In this document: positions 40,463 through 44,734 of the stretch, one piece after another
Layout: each line of letters opens with the position of its first letter
Numbering within the stretch: position 1 is the stretch's first letter
Assembly: GCA_023436395.1 (NCBI GenBank)
Contig: JAEZJJ010000035.1
Coordinates: 1-44,734, forward strand
Length of the DNA stretch: 44,734 nt
Source of the DNA: Bacillota bacterium
GTDB taxonomy: Bacteria > Bacillota > Clostridia > Lachnospirales > Cellulosilyticaceae
Direction: 5' to 3'
Notes under the pieces: generated by a model
The model's input: only the letters and a program-made list of their open reading frames with translations
What the model was told of the DNA's origin: nothing
Database searches by the model: none
Position numbers and translations under genes: made by a program

Positions 40463-41614
40463 TTATTTATCATTATTGGAAGCTATAAGTCTATTTTTAA
40501 TATATAATCCACTTTCGCTTAAGTCTTCATCGGTCCAATTACCCTGAGGAGATGTGAATGGTCTAAGGAGAGCGGCAGTTTCATCTTTACTGGAAAGGTT
40601 CCAATTAACCCAACTTATATTATTTTCATTAAGAAGGTCAAGCCATAAATCAGATTGTTCTTTATTATAGTTAGTATTACCAGAAGCATCACATGTACCA
40701 AATTCAGATACGAAAACTGGTAATTTGTTAGTGCTTATACAATCTATTAAACGATTACGTAAGTCATTACGATGGGTATCTGCGTAGAAGTGAAGTGTAT
40801 ACATAATATTATTACCTTCTAATGGATTTTTAGCTGTTAAGTGGATATCTTGACTCCAAGTAGATGAGCCAGCTAATATGATGCCCTGAGTATCAATTGC
40901 TCTAATAGTTTTAATAAGTTCTTCACAGTAAGGTTTGATGTCGTTATCCCAAGTCACATTTTCACCATTTGGTTCATTACAGAGTTCATAAATAATATTA
41001 GGATAGTTTTGATATTCTGTAGCAATTTCACTGAAAAATCTAATAGCATCATCTTTGTGAGCATTTGGATTACCATCACTTAAGCAATGCCAATCTACGA
41101 TAACATAGAGGCCTGACTCAGTAGCAAGATCAATACCTTCTCTTACTAAGTCCTCTAAAAAATCTTTACTACCTGGATACTTTGAATTATCATCAGTGTA
41201 CATTGCTAGGCGAATTATGTTTGCTTTCCAATCATCACGCAGGGTGATAAAAGCATTTTCATTTATAAAATCAGAGAACCACTGAATGCCATGGGTACTA
41301 ATACCGCGTAGCTGAAAAGGCTGGTTGTTTTGGTCTACTATGTAAGTTTCTTTGACACTAAGTCTACCATGTATGCCTACAGGTGTATTAGGGTCAAAAG
41401 TAGGAGCAGGCTTAACTGGATTAAGTTCATTTTCAGTATTAGATGATGAGGTAGTGGTTCTTGAAGAAGGTTCGATAGTTGGTTCAATTGTAGCTGATAC
41501 AGTTAGAATGGAATCAGCAGATGACGATGTGGTAGAGGGTGAGGACGAACATCCTGTTATAAAAAGATAGAATATAGTGAGTAAAAATAGGTATTTCTTA
41601 AAGTGCTTTAACAT
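40463..41614 (-). CDS. GH5 endoglucanase (cellulase), membrane lipoprotein
   Basis: ATG at 41614 is preferred; an in-frame GTG lies three codons upstream, within the AGGATGTG ribosome site. The 383-residue protein has a lipoprotein signal (LFITGC, lipid Cys22), a Ser/Thr/Pro linker (about 23-80) and a GH5 TIM barrel. The acid/base is Glu214 in YELCNEPNG and the nucleophile Glu304 in PVFVSEFGT; VIVDWHCLSDGNPN and MYTLHFYADTHRN are GH5_2-like. It should cleave beta-1,4-glucan while tethered to the outer membrane face. There is no carbohydrate-binding module or dockerin. Confidence 0.92.
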   Translation of the reverse strand: MLKHFKKYLFLLTIFYLFITGCSSSPSTTSSSADSILTVSATIEPTIEPSSRTTTSSSNTENELNPVKPAPTFDPNTPVGIHGRLSVKETYIVDQNNQPFQLRGISTHGIQWFSDFINENAFITLRDDWKANIIRLAMYTDDNSKYPGSKDFLEDLVREGIDLATESGLYVIVDWHCLSDGNPNAHKDDAIRFFSEIATEYQNYPNIIYELCNEPNGENVTWDNDIKPYCEELIKTIRAIDTQGIILAGSSTWSQDIHLTAKNPLEGNNIMYTLHFYADTHRNDLRNRLIDCISTNKLPVFVSEFGTCDASGNTNYNKEQSDLWLDLLNENNISWVNWNLSSKDETAALLRPFTSPQGNWTDEDLSESGLYIKNRLIASNNDK

Positions 41615-41753
41615 AATAATCACATCCTATAGTAAATTATTAAATGCAAAAAATTAATAATATAATAACACTGTTAATAGGGAAAAACAAATATTTGACA
41701 AAAAATTAACATTAATTACAATAAATATTAAATTTTGTAGAAGTGAGTTTAAG

Positions 41754-41826
41754 TTCTTAATAAATTCTTAATTAAAACAAATAAAATATTTATTTTTTTT
41801 GAATATTATATAAAATATAATATAAT
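41754..41826 (+). promoter_or_regulatory. Promoter region of the M13 peptidase gene
   Basis: TTGAAT (41799-41804), a 16-bp spacer and TATAAT (41821-41826) form a reasonable promoter. Upstream, TTCTTAATAAA and TTCTTAATTAA are tandem copies 11 bp apart starting at 41754, similar in layout to OmpR-type sites but with a different core from the arrays at 607 and 3971. Confidence 0.5.
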
Positions 41827-41862
41827 AGTTATTGATAATAAGATATATAGGAGGGTTTTAAA

Positions 41863-43896
41863 TTGAAATTAATTAAGAAGGTTAGGAAAAAATTTAGTGT
41901 ATTAGTATTAGCAATTGTAATGAGTTTTTCTTCTACGTCACTTATGGCAACAGATACTAAGGGTATAGAAAATCAAGCACAAGTTCGTGTGCAAGATGAT
42001 TTTTATCAAGCAATAAATGAGGAGTGGTTAAAGGATGCTGTAATAAAACCAGGGTACGCCTCCGTTTCAACATTTTATGAACTTCAGGATACTTGTAATG
42101 CTGAACTACAAGCTATCTTTAAAGAGCTTTTTACATATCAAGATAAATATGAAGCTAATAGTACAGAAAAAAAGATGATTAATTTATATAATAATTATTT
42201 AAATATAGAAGCAAGAAATAAAGCGGGGATTACTCCTATTAAATCTTACATGGAACAAATTAAGGAGATAAAGACTGTTTCTGATCTTACAAAGCTTATA
42301 TGTACTCCTAAAATTCAAGTAAATCAAGGGTTAATAAATATAAGAATAGATGCAGATTTAAAAGATAGTACAAAAAATTGTGTATACATAGGTTCTACAA
42401 CATTGCTTTTAGGTAATTCAGACTATTACACACAAGACACTGAAATGGCAAAGACTATGAAGGAGGCAATTACACGTTACCTTAATAAAATAACAGTCTT
42501 ATATGGCTATTCAGAGACAGAAGCTAAGAAAAAGGTAGATAATGCCTTTAAATTAGATACTATGTTAGCATCATCTATCATAGGTCAAGATGAAATGACA
42601 GCTATGTCTAATAAATATGAAAAAATTTATAATGTATATACATTAGAAGAATTAGACAAGTTAGCTCCTAATATTAAGCTATCAAATATATTAAAATCTA
42701 TGGGCATTGATCAGAATGCTAAAATAATCTTACAAGAACCTAAAGCATTAGAGGCACTAAATAACATTTATATTAAAGAAAATATAGATATGATCAGGGA
42801 TTCTTTGGAGGTGTGTTTCTTAAGTAGTACCTCTTCACTTTTAGGAGAAGAGTTTGAAGAAGCAAGTAGAGAACTTTATAAAGAACTTTATGGCATTGAA
42901 GGAGAAACTTCTAAAGAGGAACAAGCAATTAATGTAATTAGTGGTATATTTTCAGATGAAATTGGCAAACTTTATGTTCAAAAAACTTTTTCAAAAGAAG
43001 AAAAGGAAGATGTAAAAGCCTTAGTTAAGGAAATTGTTGAAAATTATAAGGAAAAGTTAGAAAAGGTAGATTGGATGAGTGAAAGCACTAAGGCTTGTGC
43101 ACTAAAGAAATTAGATACTATGACAATTAAGATTGGTTATCCAGATGAATGGACAGATTATTCTAAATTGCAGATTAAATCAATTGAGGAGGGTGGTTCT
43201 TTAGTAGATAATATCTTTAGTATATATGAGTGGTCCATGGCAACTAGTCTTGCAAGCTTAAAGGAACCTGTAAATAAGAATAAATTTTTAATATCACCTC
43301 AGACTGTTAATGCATGCTATAACCCAAGTGCTAATGATATTACTTTTCCAGCAGCTATTTTAGAGGCACCTTATTATGATATTAATCAAAGTAGAGCAGC
43401 TAACTTAGGGGGAATAGGTAGTGTTATTGCTCATGAAATAAGTCATGCATTTGACACAAATGGAGCTCAATTTGATGAAAAGGGGAATGTCGCAAATTGG
43501 TGGACTCAGGAGGATTATAATAAATTTGAAGAACGTACTAAGAAAATAAAGAGCTTTTACAGCGATATAGAAGTTGTTGAAGGGCATAAAGTGAATGGTG
43601 ATTTAACAGTATCAGAAAATATTGCAGATATAACAGCAGTTTCCTGTATGTTAGATATCATGAAGAAGGAGAAGAATCTAGATTATAAAGCATTCTTTGA
43701 ATCTTGGGCAAAGATATGGCGCAATAAAAGTACAGAGGCATACAAAATACAAATGTTAGAGTTAGATGTACATTCACCAGGGAAAGTAAGGGTTAATGCA
43801 GTAGTACAACAGTTTGAGGAGTTTTATCAGGCTTATGATGTAAAAGAAAGTGATGATATGTATATTAAACCTGAAGATCGATTAAAAGTTTACTAA
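41863..43896 (+). CDS. Secreted M13-family (neprilysin-like) metallopeptidase
   Basis: Translation begins at TTG 41863, behind GGAGGG. The 677-residue product has a signal peptide with probable cleavage after SLMA (about residue 30). The M13 N-terminal domain starts with QDDFYQAINEEWLK, and the C-terminal peptidase domain has the zinc motif HEISH (His524, Glu525, His528) and SENIADI (third ligand Glu585, Asp589). VNACYNPSANDITFPAAIL before the zinc site is the conserved substrate-binding NAxY-type strand. It probably cuts small extracellular peptides. There is no membrane anchor after the signal and no sorting motif. Confidence 0.94.
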   Translation: MKLIKKVRKKFSVLVLAIVMSFSSTSLMATDTKGIENQAQVRVQDDFYQAINEEWLKDAVIKPGYASVSTFYELQDTCNAELQAIFKELFTYQDKYEANSTEKKMINLYNNYLNIEARNKAGITPIKSYMEQIKEIKTVSDLTKLICTPKIQVNQGLINIRIDADLKDSTKNCVYIGSTTLLLGNSDYYTQDTEMAKTMKEAITRYLNKITVLYGYSETEAKKKVDNAFKLDTMLASSIIGQDEMTAMSNKYEKIYNVYTLEELDKLAPNIKLSNILKSMGIDQNAKIILQEPKALEALNNIYIKENIDMIRDSLEVCFLSSTSSLLGEEFEEASRELYKELYGIEGETSKEEQAINVISGIFSDEIGKLYVQKTFSKEEKEDVKALVKEIVENYKEKLEKVDWMSESTKACALKKLDTMTIKIGYPDEWTDYSKLQIKSIEEGGSLVDNIFSIYEWSMATSLASLKEPVNKNKFLISPQTVNACYNPSANDITFPAAILEAPYYDINQSRAANLGGIGSVIAHEISHAFDTNGAQFDEKGNVANWWTQEDYNKFEERTKKIKSFYSDIEVVEGHKVNGDLTVSENIADITAVSCMLDIMKKEKNLDYKAFFESWAKIWRNKSTEAYKIQMLELDVHSPGKVRVNAVVQQFEEFYQAYDVKESDDMYIKPEDRLKVY

Positions 43897-43916
43897 GAAT
43901 AAAAGATAATAAATAG

Positions 43917-43962
43917 AAGGAGCAGTAGGTCTAAATGAAATATCCAGACCTACTACTCTTTC
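43917..43962. terminator. Bidirectional terminator
   Basis: GGAGCAGTAGGTCT pairs with AGACCTACTACTC around a loop of about 14 bases, followed by TTTCT. It separates the convergent M13 peptidase gene and the small membrane-protein gene. Confidence 0.8.
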
Positions 43963-43984
43963 TATATTGACACAGAGTGTATAG

Positions 43985-44485
43985 TTACTTTATTTTCTTT
44001 CTAAGGAGGTCAATGCCAACTGCCCAAAAGAAAAGAGAAATAATAAATATAATAAAGCTACTGGTTGTATATTGTTTTAAAAGAACATAGTCTAGTAAAG
44101 TAAGGAGTACAAACCATATTATATATATACCGTAGTCATAGATAAGATAAGAAAGATTAGCAACCTTAGTGAGTATAAGTTGTATTTTTAAAAGCTGATT
44201 TTTGCGCTTAATAAGAGTGGAGGATAATTCTAAGGGATCAAATTTATCAAGCTTAAGTTCTACTTCATAAAGGACTAATATAATAATGCTACGAAGGAGT
44301 ACAACTAAGAGGCAAATGAATAGAATAGACATTATAATACAAGTGGGGATGTTACAATTCTCTGTAAAGATGTAGATTATAAAGGATAAACCAATAGAGC
44401 TTGTAAGGATTTCGAATAGTAAGTAGAAGATGTTAATACCGGCAGCTATATTGTGTTTGGTATTTTTATCCTTTAGGTGATGCAT
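43985..44485 (-). CDS. Small multi-pass membrane protein, unknown
   Basis: The 166-residue protein has four hydrophobic segments at about residues 17-40, 50-75, 115-138 and 140-160, with a charged loop (VELKLDKFDPLELSSTLIKR) between the second and third. I do not recognise a family. AGAGGAGG lies about 9 bases before the ATG, so it is probably a real gene. It is transcribed away from the following rRNA promoter and converges on the M13 peptidase gene. Confidence 0.65.
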   Translation of the reverse strand: MHHLKDKNTKHNIAAGINIFYLLFEILTSSIGLSFIIYIFTENCNIPTCIIMSILFICLLVVLLRSIIILVLYEVELKLDKFDPLELSSTLIKRKNQLLKIQLILTKVANLSYLIYDYGIYIIWFVLLTLLDYVLLKQYTTSSFIIFIISLFFWAVGIDLLRKKIK

Positions 44486-44595
44486 AAGGCATGCCTCCTC
44501 TTAAAATCACAATAAGATACAATTCCAAGATTAGTGTAACATAATAATTTAGATGATAGTGTTAAGGTTTCGTGAGAAAAAATATAAAATAAGTG

Positions 44596-44624
44596 TTGAC
44601 ATATGTAAGAATATCTTATATACT
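44596..44624 (+). promoter_or_regulatory. Consensus rRNA promoter
   Basis: TTGACA (44596-44601), exactly 17 bp, and TATACT (44619-44624). The leader then contains the small palindrome CGTCAGGTGACG (44633-44644) before 5S. Strength and position fit an rRNA operon beginning with 5S. Confidence 0.88.
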
Positions 44625-44649
44625 AAACAAGTCGTCAGGTGACGGAAAT

Positions 44650-44734
44650 ATTTCTGGTGATGATGCGCTTAGGGGAAACACCCGTTTCCATTCCGAACAC
44701 GTAGGTTAAGACCTAAGCGGCCGATGGTACTTGT
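44650..44734 (+). rRNA. rrf: 5S ribosomal RNA, 5' part (partial)
   Basis: TTCTGGTGATGATGCG, then ACACCCGTTTCCATTCCGAA, CACGTAGGTTAAG and CGGCCGATGGTACT match the ordered conserved blocks of Gram-positive 5S rRNA. The 5' end is estimated; the 3' end lies beyond the window. It lies directly behind a promoter and so leads its operon. Confidence 0.92.

Overview
The window is a low-GC Gram-positive chromosome segment. Clean Shine-Dalgarno sites, GTG/TTG starts, sortase-anchored surface proteins, a lipoprotein cellulase and clostridial-type rRNA point to an anaerobic, plant- or gut-polymer-degrading clostridium of the Lachnospirales (Cellulosilyticum-like; this name is an inference). It lies between two ribosomal RNA operons. 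It opens with the 3' end of a 23S gene that is followed by a terminator and no 5S, and it closes with a strong promoter reading straight into a 5S gene. This fits a 5S-16S-23S gene order.

Region 1 (about 250-10510) holds a decayed IS1595-type transposase, a secreted protein of unknown function, an OmpR/histidine-kinase pair, and a five-gene operon. The operon mixes parts of two transporter types: two CUT1 sugar-import permeases and a propeller/solute-binding lipoprotein fusion, plus a HlyD/MacA-type adaptor and a MacB-like permease. No ATPase is encoded. Two operators, each made of four (T/A)ACAG repeats on an exact 11-bp period, lie before the secreted-protein gene and before the transporter operon, so they define a probable local regulon of the adjacent response regulator.

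Region 2 (10510-14080) starts with a degenerate rRNA-derived segment in which a 16S-like piece is joined to a 23S-like piece, followed by a duplicated terminator unit. Then come a FUSC membrane protein, a DUF488 protein, a Lys-Gly-Arg tRNA operon and an iron-sulfur-flavoprotein-like oxidoreductase.

Region 3 (14080-30600) is a hexuronate catabolic island. It has two paralogous GPH sugar:cation symporters around a GntR regulator with palindromic operators, a GH2 glycosidase, a HAD hydrolase, an AraC regulator with 21-bp tandem operators, uxuA, uxuB, eda, uxaC and a NagZ-like GH3 enzyme. Together they could import and cleave a uronic-acid-containing oligosaccharide and carry glucuronate to KDPG and on to pyruvate. 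A KDG kinase (kdgK) is not present. Codon choice in the core genes suggests high expression.

Region 4 (30600-44640) has a candidate small RNA and a surface-anchoring module: a BspA/DUF285 repeat protein and a beta-helix protein, both ending in NPxTG sorting signals, followed by a class B sortase. After these come an APC amino-acid permease, a GH5 lipoprotein cellulase, a secreted M13 metallopeptidase and a small membrane protein, then the next rRNA operon.
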